Shown: positions 13,201 through 24,955 of the stretch, piece after piece
Position numbering within the stretch: the stretch's first letter is position 1
How the letters are laid out: each line of letters starts with the position of its first letter
From: Axinella damicornis
Taxonomy: Eukaryota; Porifera; Demospongiae; Axinellida; Axinellidae
DNA: 64,000 nt
Assembly: GCA_963931865.1 (NCBI GenBank)
Contig: OZ007509.1
Span: 18,720,440-18,784,439, forward strand
Direction: 5' to 3'
The notes under the pieces: model-generated
Databases searched by the model: none
What the model was told of the DNA's origin: nothing
The model's input: only the letters and a program-made list of their open reading frames with translations
Made by a program: the position numbers and the translations under genes

Positions 13201-16200
13201 CCGAGTACCATGTGCAAGCTTAGAGATGCAAGTCAATACCTCCCACCGAAGCATGCTGTTGGAGAAGTAACCAGGGGTGTTGGTGGATTGGCTGGGGCAT
13301 CCAGTGTGTCTGAACTACCACGAAACAGACAGCAGTCAGCTGACTGTCGCAGAGCCTTGTTCGCCCCGAAGTGTACTCGTGTAAGTAGCAATGCCGACCC
13401 ATTGTTTCCAGTTATGCTCATGTGCAAGGAGAGTGAAGGTGCAAACAGCAACCCAAGTACACGCTTTGTACGCATTGTGTGTAATACTCCTGAGCCAATG
13501 GCTGTGTTGACCTTTGATTGGACCCTTGAAGACTTGCAACGTTTTTGCACTCGCCCTCATCAGCACGTGATTCTGAGTGTCGATCCCACTTTCAATTTAG
13601 GGAGCTTTCACGTGACGGTTACTACATATCGACACCCTATGCTTGAGTACAGACACCACAGACGACGCCAGCACCCTGTCATGTTTGGCCCAATGTTCGT
13701 GCATCAGAGGAAGACGTTTGCTACGTACAACTTCTTTTTCTCTCAATTGGTTGGCTTAAAACCCAATCTCCGTGATATTCAGTGCTTTGGTACTGATGGG
13801 GAGAAAGCCCTCGAGGATGCTCTTCACACTCAGTTTAGAGTTGCCATGCATCTACGTTGCTTTCTGCACTTTTGGGGCAATCTGGAGTCCAAGCTAGCTG
13901 ATCTGGGGATTTCAAAATCTGGTGCCCAAGAGTTTCTCAAGGACGTGTTTGGCAATCCTGTCTTGTTAGAAGAAGGGCTGGTCGATGCAGATAGTGCCGA
14001 GTTGGACGAAGAATTCGAGTCTCTGAAGAAGACATGGGATGATAGAGAATGCTCTCTGGTCAACACCACACAAGCTCATTTTCACGACTGGTTTAGATCC
14101 AACTCACTTGAGGTGATCAGGAAGTGTATGCTGAAAGAGAAAAGGGAAGCAGCAGGCCTCGGGTCACCACCTGAACCATTTTACACCAATGATGTAGAAT
14201 CGAAAAATCGAGTTCTCAAGGACCAGACATGCTACAAAACACAGCAGTTGCCAGCATTTGTCCAGATGATGAAAGACATGTATGAAGAGCAAAAACAAGA
14301 GATCGATAAGGCTGTGATAGGTCTTGGAGAGTATCAACTGTGCCCGCCATACAAGTCGTACGAAGCCACCTCTAAGGAGTGGTTCAAGAAGAGCGAGAAA
14401 CAGAGGGAGAGAGTTCTTCAACGATTTGCGAAGGCTGAGCTGACTACAGGTGATTCAGTTGACCAAGATGGTGCATCTACTAGCAATCCCCTGTCGTGCA
14501 CCAAGATTGATGCGTCCATTCAGTCTGCTATGTGGGCCAAAGCACAGAGGTATCTCGCCGATCAATTGTACAGTAAGTCACCCGGGGTTTCAGACTTTTC
14601 CAGTGTGAGTGTGAAGAGTGAGTCAAGCGATCGACCTCACTTCGTGAAGAAAGTTGGCAATCACGTTTACCGATGCGACAAGGAGTGCCTAATGTTCAAA
14701 GCCACCAATGGAATGTGCTCCCATTCCCTGGTTGTGGCCCTTTTGAATGGCCAAGTTGACACATTCGTCGCACACTATGCTAAGTCAAAAGCCCCAGTCA
14801 ACTATGGCCAGCTCGCCCAGCATGGTCTACCACTTGGAGGCAAGAAACCTTCTAAACGCAAGGCCTCCTCGAAGAGGACGACTTCGGCTGTCAAGGAAAT
14901 TCTCTCTCTTGCGGATGGCCTTCAGCGTTCCAAGCGTGCCAAGCGTGCCAGTGGTGGCCATCATGTGAGCAGGTCGCCTTCGCCTCTTCTCAGTGATCAC
15001 TCGCCTGAGCCTATGTCTCCTACCAATGACCACTCAGTTGTGTTTCCGAGTAATCACTCTGATTATGAGCCCTCCGAGTCCCCCTCTTATGGTCTTGTTG
15101 CTGTACAAACCCAGCCTTCTAAGCGTGCCATGACTGAGCCTGTTAGCTACTCGCCTTCCTTGGTACCAAGTGATCATCAACGCTCCAACTCCCCAGTTTT
15201 TGGTGTTAGTGCTCCAAACACTATGATCAGAAGTGTATCCAACACTGCCAATTTTTTGAGTCCTCTTTCTCAGCCGCCACCACTGGTACATGTCTCACCT
15301 CGACCTCAATCAAGTTTGCAAGCCTCACTTGGGTCAAGTTCATCTGTAGGGCAACCGTTTCGCTTGATGTTTTACAATGCAAGAATATCGAGATGCCAAG
15401 GCTGTCGGGGTGAGATTCAACGAGGTTGCTCCAGCCCACATGATGTCATTTTCCAGCACAAGGAACATGTCTTGTTCCAAAACCCAAATTCAGGAAACTG
15501 GCAGATGTCTCGTGACCTCAGAAACACCTACTATCACGCTAAATTCCAGTGTTTGGCTTCGAAACATCCAGGCTTTCACCCATCTGAGATCACTGTCGCT
15601 CAAGATGTCAAGAACAGACTGAATCAAACCCACATTCACTTCCTTCGCCAAGAGTTTGGTCTTCAAATGTAAGTCATGGAACTGTCAAAGCACTCAACTT
15701 AACCTGTAACATTGCCACTCAATTTTCAACTTGGTGTCAGCACTCATCACTTACACCATGAGTCAATTTCTCTCATGTACGCAGTACTTATACCAGTCAA
15801 TTTACATCTTGGTGTCAGCATACACTCAACACTCATCACTTATACCATGAGTTAATTTCTCTCATGTACACAGTACTCATATACCAGTCAATTTACATCT
15901 TGGTGTCAGCATACACTCACTTACACCAGTCAACTTCTGTACACTGCACTAAGTGTAAATGAAATGTGTACAGTACTGGCATGTCTGTCTAGTAGTTATT
16001 AGCTACATGTCACTCAGAGATGATGATAATATTATTCCTAGCAGTTTCTGAGCATGCGCACGATTTTTCCATTTTCCACGTCCGTTTCCGCTTTCCATGT
16101 CCGTTTCCGCTTTCCATGTCCGTTTCCATTTTCCGTTTCCTGCTTTTCCATACGCCCCATTTCATCCCAAACATCAAAGAGAAGTAAATAATTATTCATG

Positions 16201-17915
16201 GTTAATAACTTCCCCATCAGAGTTTGAAAAACAAACAAGGCTGTTAGAAATCTAGGCTGTAACTACAAGGCAGCTGGCTAAAACTAGGAGGAGGGACCCC
16301 GTGAGGTTTCTGGTCAGCCCTAGCTAGCACTGGCAGCTGGAACCAGCCTATGACCTCATCCCACAGGTCACGTGCACGTCACGTGAGAAACTGCACCACT
16401 CATGTGACCCTATTTGGATACACAGTAGAACACTTCTGCTTACCAATTTTCCAGGTGTCCTGATCTCATGGTTAGTACACTATGCGATCGCTGGACAATG
16501 GTTGCAAATATTGCAGCATTGATGCAATTCGCAAATCAACCCATGACCTGATACTAAATTTGGCTTGGTGCACTGAAATACATTACGCAGTATCAATCGA
16601 AACATGCCCTGCATTACTGGTAAGCAGTTAATATAGCTTTAATAGCTTACAAATATCAATCGTATTTCGTTCAATTCAACACACACTACAAGCATTGTTG
16701 GCGCATCATTGCGTTCGTTGAGATTGGCATATATAGAAGCTGCTATATCCAAAAACACAAGTGTGTCGCCATGTTCGTGTACCTGTCTGTATTGTCAAAA
16801 TGAAGACGTCAGCTGCAATGGGTCTATATATAGGCAAGATTGCACCAGCACAGTAACTGTCGGGCAGATGCCTGACATACCAACATAATTTGGGAATGAT
16901 CGACTTCTCCATATCGTGGGGATAATTTGTTTCGTTCATGGTCGCGGGGGATCATGTGTCACCGGCACACAGCACCACTAGACAGTAGCCAGGGAACGGA
17001 CACAGCACCACTAGCCAGTAGCCAGGGAACAGTGCTATCCCCAAGTGCTCTGCATCCTCTCAGCTAGCGCGCTTCGATCAAAATCCACCCCAGGGGTTAA
17101 GCAATTTTGAGGTAACAGAGCCAGCGATCACAAGGTAGTAAGAAAGAGTGTGCTGGGAGTGGCCATCTCCATTGGGAATGATTTGAGAATAGAGCGGCTG
17201 CATTGACATCACCAAACCAGGGCAAGGCAAAAGAACATGGAGCTCAATGGGAGCTGAAGCTAGTGTCTCATTTGTACTCCAGGCCGCGTAGCTGCTCAAT
17301 CTAATCGGCATTGTAACTGCACTGCAGCGACAGCTGGTAAGTTCCAAGCTACTTGTGTTTCTGTAGAACTTGGGATGATGCTGTCAGGGGGAAGGGGAGT
17401 TCTCAAAAGGAGCAGAATAGTCTTAGCGCCTTCACGCACAGTACGATAATTGTAGTAAACAACCCACTTAGCCATATTCACAGGCAATACAGTGTTAATA
17501 CGGAGCCGCTAACAGGCAATAGTCTGTTAACACTTGCCACATAAGGTTACCAGGGGTATGCCTACAGGGCAACTAACATACCAGCCACCGCTTCACACAA
17601 AATATTATACGCAAGGCTACCACCGAACTCCTTACTACAACACACACACAAGCAAAAAAAACAGCTCCATTGTAGTACTTACAACTACAAATTATACGGT
17701 CTTTCATTCAGGCTCCTTGGCCTTTTCAAACACACACGCCGGGCGTCTTTACCTTCGGACAGTTCTCCAAATATCCTCGCGGCGGGTCCCGCGCTCTCCC
17801 CGGTCGCGTCTGTAATACTCATAGAGGAGAACAAGTTGGTAGCATGGGTGCAGGAGCGGGCAGCCGCCAGCAGCCATAGGGCTGAAAAGCAGCAAACAAT
17901 GGGTTGTAATCTCAT
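3537..17915 (-). CDS. Glypican (heparan sulfate proteoglycan core protein), 5' three exons, partial
   Basis: Glypicans are GPI-anchored cell-surface proteoglycan cores that modulate Wnt, Hedgehog, BMP and FGF signals (family knowledge). Three exons were assembled by eye. Exon 1 is 17915-17753, with Met, a hydrophobic signal peptide and the first Ser-Cys. Exon 2 is 11406-11254, with the V-C-R...T-C-C cysteines. Exon 3 is 4240-3537, with H-C-A-Q-C-A-G, C-L-N-S-L-R-G-C-L and the helical N-lobe. Donors GTAAAG, GTGAGG and GTGAGT and the acceptors agree in phase (1, 1, 0), which supports one gene although the introns are 6.3 and 7.0 kb. About 339 residues are covered; families run about 550, so the C-terminal lobe, glycosaminoglycan Ser-Gly sites and GPI signal are missing. 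An upstream in-frame Met at 18014 exists, but 17915 places the signal peptide correctly. Intron 1 contains a whole Mutator-like element in the opposite orientation. Confidence 0.82.
4263..4293. repeat. (GT)n microsatellite in glypican intron 2
   Basis: A GT run lies about 20 bp upstream (minus sense) of the exon 3 acceptor at 4241-4242. As CA repeats on the sense strand it sits in the polypyrimidine/branch region and could affect exon recognition. Confidence 0.95.
5119..5556. mobile_element. Large foldback element of the GCCTCGTTCCCAG family
   Basis: The left arm (about 5119-5230) and right arm (about 5450-5556) are inverted copies: TAGCCTCGTTCCCAGGCC, a segment with CAATAATACACGGATGCGG, and a GGCCTGGTACGATTCATCA inner part. 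They enclose about 215 bp of unrelated sequence. Flanks AGCAGCACA and AGCAGCATA look like a 9-bp target duplication with one mismatch. No protein is encoded. Confidence 0.75.
10480..10790. repeat. Tandem repeat of about 110-bp units
   Basis: About three units share CCTTCCAACATTTGCT, CATAATAGCACTCAA and GTGAGTGTGTCAGCTCTAG blocks. The frames crossing them are repeat shadows. Confidence 0.85.
11558..11676. repeat. MULE left target duplication (11558-11566) and left terminal inverted repeat (11567-11676)
   Basis: The repeat starts GGGCGTATGGAAAAGCAGG, contains two-and-a-half tandem copies of a 19-bp GGAAACGGACATGGAAAGC unit, and ends ATCGTGCGCATGCTCAG. Subterminal tandem repeats are common binding sites for MULE transposases (family knowledge). 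Confidence 0.93.
11567..16157 (+). mobile_element. Complete Mutator-like element (MULE), 4591 bp
   Basis: The element is bounded by 110-bp terminal inverted repeats that I find identical base for base. It is flanked by a perfect 9-bp direct duplication, CATTTCATC (11558-11566 and 16158-16166). A 9-bp duplication, long terminal inverted repeats and a MULE-type transposase are together diagnostic of the Mutator superfamily. The transposase gene reads left to right inside. Identical ends and an apparently open transposase suggest recent, possibly autonomous activity (inference). It sits in glypican intron 1, antisense to the host gene. Confidence 0.93.
11818..15672 (+). CDS. MULE transposase with SWIM zinc finger, multi-exon
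   Basis: Predicted exons are 11818-11874 (Met-Ala-Ser start, donor GTAAGC), a short acidic exon around 12055-12110 (borders uncertain), 12216-12634 and 13079-15672. The last two join in phase across GTATGT and ACAG. Exon 3 carries a Cys/Trp-rich region (W-K-C-N-G-C-H-H-T-W) that could be a degenerate WRKY/FLYWCH-like DNA-binding finger. Exon 4 carries the MULE catalytic core: V-D-P-T-F-N-L-G with Asp at 13582, F-G-T-D-G-E with Asp at 13796, and N-D-V-E-S-K-N with Glu at 14197, a plausible DDE triad. A SWIM-type C-x3-C...C-x-H motif lies near 14670-14725. A Ser/Pro-rich linker follows, then a C-terminal Cys domain (C-Q-G-C-R-G). The catalytic exon is uninterrupted. It should cut and paste the surrounding element. 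Confidence 0.88.
16048..16166. repeat. MULE right terminal inverted repeat (16048-16157) and right target duplication (16158-16166)
   Basis: This is the exact reverse complement of 11567-11676, followed by the second CATTTCATC. Confidence 0.93.
16167..17752. other. Rest of glypican intron 1; no gene seen
   Basis: No family is recognised on either strand. A direct duplication with CAGCACCACTAG...CAGTAGCCAGGGAAC lies near 16967-17030. The rest is unremarkable unique-looking sequence. Confidence 0.5.
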
Positions 17916-18267
17916 GATGTCTTTCGTCAGGTCTTGCCGCTTTGGCGCTTCACAATGTAGCCGTAGTTCGAGCTCTTGTTGCTGTCTTGCTAAACACACC
18001 ACATTGACTTTCACAGACGATCGCTCTATATCTCTACTGCTTGCTTGCCATAATTATAAAATCACTATAATAATATCAAAGCGCAATTTACCCGCCGGGC
18101 CCACTAAGCATTTCAAAAAATTACATCATATCACTCCGGGTGATATGATGTCATTACAAATTTTTACCAGGCCGAAACACTATATTTTATACGGGCTTAT
18201 CTGGAACTGCAGTGCAGTGCTGAAGGACGAACAGTTTTGTGACTGGAGTCATTTTAAGGAGTGAACC
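17916..18267. promoter_or_regulatory. Shared 5' region between divergent glypican and CWC15
   Basis: The two start codons are 352 bp apart on opposite strands, so both 5' UTRs and core promoters must lie here or overlap. An AT-rich patch (TATATTTTATA, about 18180) lies about 85 bp upstream of the CWC15 start codon. I cannot place transcription starts. A bidirectional promoter is inference from spacing. Confidence 0.5.
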
Positions 18268-21200
18268 ATGACGACTGCGGCCAGGCCGACCTTCAATCCA
18301 GCGCGGGGCGGGAGGGGGAAGGGGGAGGGAGATCTCTCGGCCCTCTCAAAGCAGTACTCCTCAAGGGACCTCCCCTCTCACACCAAGCTGAAGTACAGGT
18401 GAGGGACTGTCGTGTGGAAGACCCGGCAGTGATACGGTACCAACAGAACAGTCTACATTTGGGAGAAGATTGACGGTTTTTCACAGGCAATCACACGTGA
18501 TGTCTGGCAGCCATTTTGCTTGGTTGATAGTACTGCACATTTTACACCTCAATGTGCCCAGGGGTGGTCTCTCCAATCATGGTACGTAATCCCATGCTCC
18601 AATACACACCGTACTTAGAGGGTCACAGCCTGAAACCGTCCAAAAGCTGCTCAGCTGCCGATGACATTACAAATGTAATTGTGACCGTCGCATTAATCTT
18701 GAGTGTACTGTGACTGTGTGACTGTATAGTATGGTAAGCCACAGCCATACCACACCTACATCTGCCACAATCACCGGTCGCAGCTCTGATTATGTAGTCT
18801 TGTTAATTCCTCAGCCTGGGAATGAAGTTATTTGTCTTACACATTCACTCGGTTTTAGCATGCACCCTCTACCTATTATCTGACCGTTTTCATTGTGTTG
18901 TTCTCCTCTCGCGGCCAGCCCAATCACGGTATCTGATTACCCACCTAAATGGTTGCAGACTAGTATTCCATTTAGAGCCCACCGAGGAAGGACACCAACT
19001 GTCTAGAACGGATGTGACAACTTTCCATCCGTTCGTTCCCCCCCCCCCCCCAACCGTCTACAGGCAGACAGGGCAGGCGACCACAGATGAGCTTCATTCC
19101 CGTGACCTTCGTCGTGAACTGGAGGAGAAGGAGAGGGACTCAAGGGATCGAAAAGACCGAGAGAAGACCAGGAGCTTCACTGGTGAGCTTTGCGGGAGGT
19201 GTGGGGGGGACTGGACTCACAGAAAGTTGCGCTCGTCATTTCGACAGAGCTATCGATGCTGTAACTAGGACACAGCAGTAATTTAAACTAAGACAGAACT
19301 ATATAGGGGAGATGTGGATGCATAGCTAACGAGTTCATTGACAATGACATTAAGTTCATGCCTGTTGTCCATTTGTATCTCCAGTGTTCTAAGGGTGCTT
19401 CTCAGCTCAGGCATTACGGGCATCAATCTTGCTTGGCAAAGCTGGTTTGGCTGTCGTACTCATCGCTGACTTCACTTGGTACCCAAGCATGCAACATCGT
19501 CATAAGTCACTGCCAGTACATGCCATAACATGACCTGCTGTCTAGCAAGCTGAGACACTCACTCAACTTCCCCCAAACATGGCAAGAGACTCAGCAGCAC
19601 CTCACGAGCCTGTGCATGTCCATGCAGTATAGACCACCCAAAAGCCACACCCTCCTAATGGGGTGTCTGTGAGTCCTCAACAACTCGGGCTAAGGTTTGT
19701 GGGGTATATTATGGTGTGCTGCAACCGCACTGGTATAGTGGATTGATTAAGATTACTGAAGAGACTGCCGCCATTGCACTACATGTATATCCAACCGCAC
19801 CACAAATAATGATGTCCATGGTGACTTATTGTGTTCTGCCCAAGGGATGTTATAACACTATACGTACATATGGTGGATATTCATTAGTGGTACTGCTAAT
19901 TTGCTGACGTATGAGTAGTGTCTTCCCTGTGAGGGTGCTGCATTCCATGCCTTCTTTCCCATGCTACCTCCTCTTCCATCATCTGGGTGCGTGTGTGAGG
20001 TTGTTGGGTTCTCGGTAGTTCATACTAGCTCTCATAACCATTGCCAACTCGGTTACCTCATTCCCAATGGGAAATGCCTGGGAGATCTGGTCATGTGTGT
20101 GACATCATCTAGACGAAGGGAGGCACACAAGGGGTGGTGCCCAGCTGCAATAATTACATTCCATGTCAGCCTGTCCCTGGCGTCCTGAACAATAAGTCTA
20201 TTGATGCTGCCTTGCGAACAATCTGTCCTCCTGCCATTGGACGGGCATTACAAGAAGATCAGTAGACCCCTCGGACTTGATATCAATGGCTGCTATTACA
20301 CAGAGATTGCTCTTCATGCTGTGCATTCGATTGAGGAGCAGGTTACAACATGCATGGCATACTGTGCATTCAGAGTGTGTGTCAGTGTGTGTCGGGGGGG
20401 GCTGTGGGCAGCGCATCACATGGAAACTTGAGTGCACTGTCAATGACAAATGTGTTAGTCAATAATGACACTATATGTTAATACTCCCATCTCCCCCACA
20501 TCAGAGGCTCCCTCCGTCACCAGCACCCATGGCAGCAGTTCAAAGCGACCTCGCCTGGACCCCCCTCCAAGTGAGTACCGTATGGTGGTGTGTGTGTGTG
20601 TTATAAATTATGCATGTGTGTGTTGTGCGTATGTTATGTGCATGTTGTGTGTGTGTGAGGATCCAACTCTCCCCTGTTCTGCAGCCAGCGTTGATGCAGA
20701 TGACCCAGTAGATGATGAGGTTTGTGATAACACTCCGTCTGTACGTTGATTACTTTTACTGTACATCTCCTCACAATTAGGATGAAGAGGAGGAGGCTGA
20801 CAGGTACAGACTATTCTAGTGACTTTTGTCTGGCCCCAAACGCAAGAGTAACTCAATCAACCTACCCACCACCTCACTCCTTCTTTCCTCCCTCTCCCAC
20901 CCCTCCTCCTTTGTTCTTCCTTTCCTCCTCCCTTTCCACCCTCCCTCCTTCCTTTCCACCCTCCCTCCTCCTCCCGCCACTACCTCCCTCAGTGATGAGG
21001 ATGACACAGCTGAACTGCTGAGAGAGCTTCAGAAGATCAGGAAAGAAAGAAAAGAAGAACAAGAGAAGCAGGTAGGGTGCTAGCTACATGTGGCCATGTG
21101 GGAGGAAAGAAAGTGTTCTCTCTTCCAAGCTGCCTGGGAACAATGGCTAGATGCTAGCATAACTACCAATAGCCGTACTTGTTTCTCTAACTTGGTTTTC

Positions 21201-22370
21201 ACTACATGTATGTATTTTATGTCCAATTATTAACTTGATGTTCAGGATCGAGATCGCAAGGAGGAGGAGGAGAGGATTCGTACGGAAAACTTACTCAGAG
21301 GCAACCCTCTCCTCAACCAGCAGCAGAACAGCAGCTTCAAGATCAAGAGGAGGTCAGGAGAGACCGTCATTCCAGGACAGAACAGACTCTGACACTTGCT
21401 CTCTCCTCTCAGATGGGATGACGATGTGGTATTCAAGAACTGTGCAAAGGGAGAAGCAAAGAATAAGGTAAACAAGCAGCTTTGTTCTCTTCGCTCGCTC
21501 AGCTGCTGCCCCCTCCTTCGTCTAGTCCGGCTGGGCAGCTCTCTGTGAAGAGGTCTGATGAACTCTCACCTCCGCTCCCCACCACTTCAGCTGCTGTTCC
21601 TCAATTGTGTCCACTTCAGCTGCTGCTCCCCAACTGTTGCTTGCCGATTTCATCCGCTTCGGCTGCTGCTCGCAGATTTGTGTCCGCTTCAGCTGCTGCT
21701 CCCGGATTGCGTCCGTTTTCAGCCCTAGAAGGTTCCATTCCCTACCCAACGTTTTCGAGTATTCTTCGCATGGAATTCGAGGTTCAAAGGTTGTAGCAAA
21801 AGGTTGTGTGTCACACAAGCACTGTAGCGTATTAGTCCAGCCCTCGGAACAACCCACTTCCGTAACGCACACACTCACACGCAGTATAATTAGTTGCTGA
21901 ATGACGTTTGAGAACGTCTAGAAATGTTACATGTAAGCTGGGCAGAAAAATTTCATGGGTAACCTACCTGGTAACCCAGATTGACTTGTGGGGGTTAGCC
22001 TATATGGAGATTACACTACCTAGTCATCCCCTGAGTGGTCTTCAACTACCAAATTTCATTGTAGCAACACACTGTTTTTTGCACACAGAGAGGAAAACGT
22101 CTGGTCATCTGCCAAATCATGTCATCACCAATGAGTTAAACTGATATCCACTAGATAAACTGTGACATCCAATGTTAGACAATCCACTAACATTCCAGCA
22201 CAATTGCACTGAAATGGGACAGGCAGATGTCCTTTCCCCTCCACATGCAGAAATGAAACTAGGCAGCCTTGGAATGAATCAATTCTCTTTCTGTTCAGGA
22301 AAAGCACTTCATCAATGACACAATCCGTTCAGAATTCCACCGCAAGTTCATGGACAAATATGTCAGATGA
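18268..22370 (+). CDS. CWC15: CWC15 spliceosome-associated protein, nine exons
   Basis: CWC15 belongs to the Prp19/CDC5L-associated part of the active spliceosome in the nucleus. Exons are 18268-18398, 19064-19182, 20505-20570, 20685-20719, 20781-20803, 20993-21071, 21246-21352, 21413-21467 and 22299-22370. All have GT/AG borders and consistent phase, giving 228 residues, close to the roughly 229 of animal orthologs. The N-terminus reads [19 protein letters not shown], followed by [10 protein letters not shown], the R-D-L-R-R-E-L-E-E block, an acidic D/E run, [17 protein letters not shown], the [11 protein letters not shown] box, and the conserved [18 protein letters not shown] end. Every family hallmark is present, so the gene appears intact. 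It is divergent from glypican. Confidence 0.97.
21580..21715. repeat. CAGCTGCTGCTCCC-type imperfect repeats in CWC15 intron 8
   Basis: Units of about 20-30 bp containing TCAGCTGCTG and TTGTGTCC/CGTCCGC recur about five times. Open frames here on both strands are low-complexity shadows in the intron between exons 8 and 9. Confidence 0.7.
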
Positions 22371-22710
22371 AGAAGTCTCCTGGCGGACTCCCCCTCACTC
22401 CAACCATCATTGCATTCATGTGCACACACACACATACTACTGTTGTACAGTCTTGCTATTCACCTTTTTTACCTTCCAAACACTTGCCATTTTCTGCACA
22501 GCATGTGGTCTAAGACTAGCCTGTATTCTTAGAGAACGTATTGGTCTGTGATGCATGCAGCGCACGCTACGTATATGCCGAGAGCTACGGCCTCCTGAAT
22601 CCATTGGAATTTCAAAGGCAAGACGAGTTTTTTCCTACCTGCTTCGAGAACAGTTTACCGGACGTGGAGCAGGTAGGTCAAGGCCAAAAAGGATATATAT
22701 ATATAACAAC

Positions 22711-22963
22711 GTGGATATTGGTCCGGCAGGAAGTACATACTTTAGGTATAGGTACCGGAAACGCGCACGCATCTAGAACCGGCCCTGGCCCTAATCGAGA
22801 ACGCGATAGCGTACATGTTCGAATTCTCTATTTAGGGATGGTCAAGGAAATTTCGAATTTACATATTACACGCCATCGCTAAATCCTTAATTTGACAGAG
22901 AAAATTTTTTGCCTATGGTATACCCTAACCCATTGCCCTACTTCCTGCCGGACCAATATCCAC
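22711..22963. mobile_element. MITE with 25-bp terminal inverted repeats
   Basis: GTGGATATTGGTCCGGCAGG... at the left is matched in inverse by ...CCTGCCGGACCAATATCCAC at the right. The 253-bp body has no coding content. I could not define a target duplication. Confidence 0.75.
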
Positions 22964-23941
22964 TTCGTATATTATAACCACGTGCACCTAGCCGAGACTA
23001 TACATTCCAACCAGACTGGATCGTTCTACGACCAAGCTTCTACCACACTGTCTGCGGAGTTGAAATAACGTCGTACAAGACAGAGCTTCAAAAGTCACTC
23101 AAGTGGTCAAAAAGTAGCTCTGCTCACAAATTGCTTGTGTGGCTTTGACACAACTCAGGTAGATATTCAGTTCTAGCACAACAGATTTGGAATTGCCGCT
23201 TCACCTTCAATTTTTTCCCATTGGGAGCCCTACCATACCCTGAAACCAATGGTACTGATGGATTTCACTTGATGTGCCATGTGCAACAATGACTGGACCA
23301 ACCCAACTTTGGGCTGTGATGTGACAATTGTAGCAATCATTTAATTGTCTGTGCACATGGTCATCATGTTCTTGCCTCATCACCTTTTGTGCGCCGCCAG
23401 ATGCGCTGCTACATGCATAATAAGTCTCTTCTGTTGTAATTCACTCCACCTTTCCCATTAATTTTTGCAGTTTGGTCGATGACAATGTTTGACATAGTGA
23501 ATCTCTGTGAACTTTAATAATAGATACTTGATGAATTTGCTATATAGTTAGTGCATGTGCATGTGTATGTAGTTAGATCTACATGTAGTCTACCTAAGGT
23601 CTCTCTTCTAACTCAAGATTGAACTAATAAACACTTGACACACTGGATACACACCTGACACAATGAGAGGGTGAAAAATCACATTATTGCTAACCAAAAA
23701 CAGAATCTGATGTGAATACTGTATATACACGTTATGGCACGCTTATGTACCATGCATTGCCTATATCTTGAAATAATACAATAGGGAATGTGAAAATCCC
23801 ACGGTGGGGTTGAATGCCCCCCCCCCCCCCCCCAAATGAAACCCTGCACATTATCAGTTCTATTGTTCACAAACCACAAGTTCTCGCTCTGTAGCCCGTA
23901 TAACTGACCGATACACAAACTAGAGGTGTTCATAGAACACA

Positions 23942-24524
23942 TACCCCGCGCTGTCATGAACGTCTACAGGCCAGGATGCATGTAGTGCATGCAGCTACAA
24001 TCGACGTGACATCTCTGCCGATGCGCATCGAACAGGGCGGCTATCGCGTATACTGTGTTCGTGTATGGCCATATCCAAGGTGTGGGAGTGACCGCTTACC
24101 GTATATACAGGAGAGGTGGAGCCAAATGTTACGAATAATAGGAAATAGCTGGAAAAAACAGCCGAAACAATAGCCACGATGCCTGTGAAGTACATAGATT
24201 GTGAGAAAACACTGTTTCCTAGCGGTCATCTCGAAGCATGAAGTTTCCAAATGCACCGTGTGTCCTGTTCTTGATGGGACTCTGAGGTCACGAAGAGGTG
24301 GAGCCAATGTTATGAATAGTTATGAAAAGTACCGAAATACAGCGAAACGGAGCAACTTGACTTCAGTCAGGTACACATAGAGCAGTTTTTTGCTATTTGC
24401 TATTGTTTGACTCCATTTCGATGGTTTATGAGGGTCTATGTGGCGAGATTTCAATTTTTTTCGAGTTACAGACTGACAGACAGACTGACAGACAAAACCG
24501 CGGTAATAATGCGCGCGCGGGGTA
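23942..24524. mobile_element. Dispersed non-coding element, copy 1 (TACCCCGCG ends)
   Basis: The ends TACCCCGCGC and GCGCGCGGGGTA form short inverted termini. The body holds AAGAGGTGGAGCCAAATGTTA, CGGTCATCTCGAAGCATGAA and a GACTGACAGACA tract. It is clearly related to 31438-32014 and, inverted, to 55935-56416. Long frames through it are shared only because the DNA is repeated. Confidence 0.8.
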
Positions 24525-24775
24525 ATAATAATCTGACCTAGACTGAATAATGGCGACCATGACTCAATGAGTTGCTGTCTCTCTCTGAGGTGTCTTGACT
24601 GCCTCAGCTCCAGAAATTCTTGATGTTGTCTCTCGTGTCCCACTCGTTCTCGTCCAGGAGCATTTTCTGAGCTGAGTTTGATGGTGATAACCTGTGACAT
24701 CTAGAGCCAAAGTCTGACCTCGTTGAGCTCTACTGCTAGACGTTCACACATGGCAGTACAAATGCCCCACACTGG

Positions 24776-24955
24776 GAGTGTCTTCTGCCATGGTGGGAAG
24801 GGTAGCCCCTCTGGTGCTCGTTGCCGACTGTACTGCTCTGGGTGTTTGGACTTACCTTGCAGGGGTTCTTCTAGAGGAGTACACGTGGCAGTGCTCATGC
24901 TCGAGTGTCTTCTGTCACGGTGGGAAGGGTAGCCCCTCTGGTGCTCTTTGCCGAC
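24776..24955. repeat. Imperfect direct duplication, about 130-bp spacing
   Basis: GTGTCTTCTGCCATGGTGGG and GTGTCTTCTGTCACGGTGGG each head a block ending CCCCTCTGGTGCTC. No function is seen. Confidence 0.6.

Noticed and set aside
17078..17347. Minus-strand frame between the MULE and glypican exon 1
   Set aside because: No match to glypican exon 2, which is clearly at 11254-11406 with consistent phase; regarded as a chance frame.
21482..21878. Three overlapping frames on both strands near 21.5-21.9 kb
   Set aside because: They are inside CWC15 intron 8 and arise from CAGCTGCTG repeats lacking stop codons.
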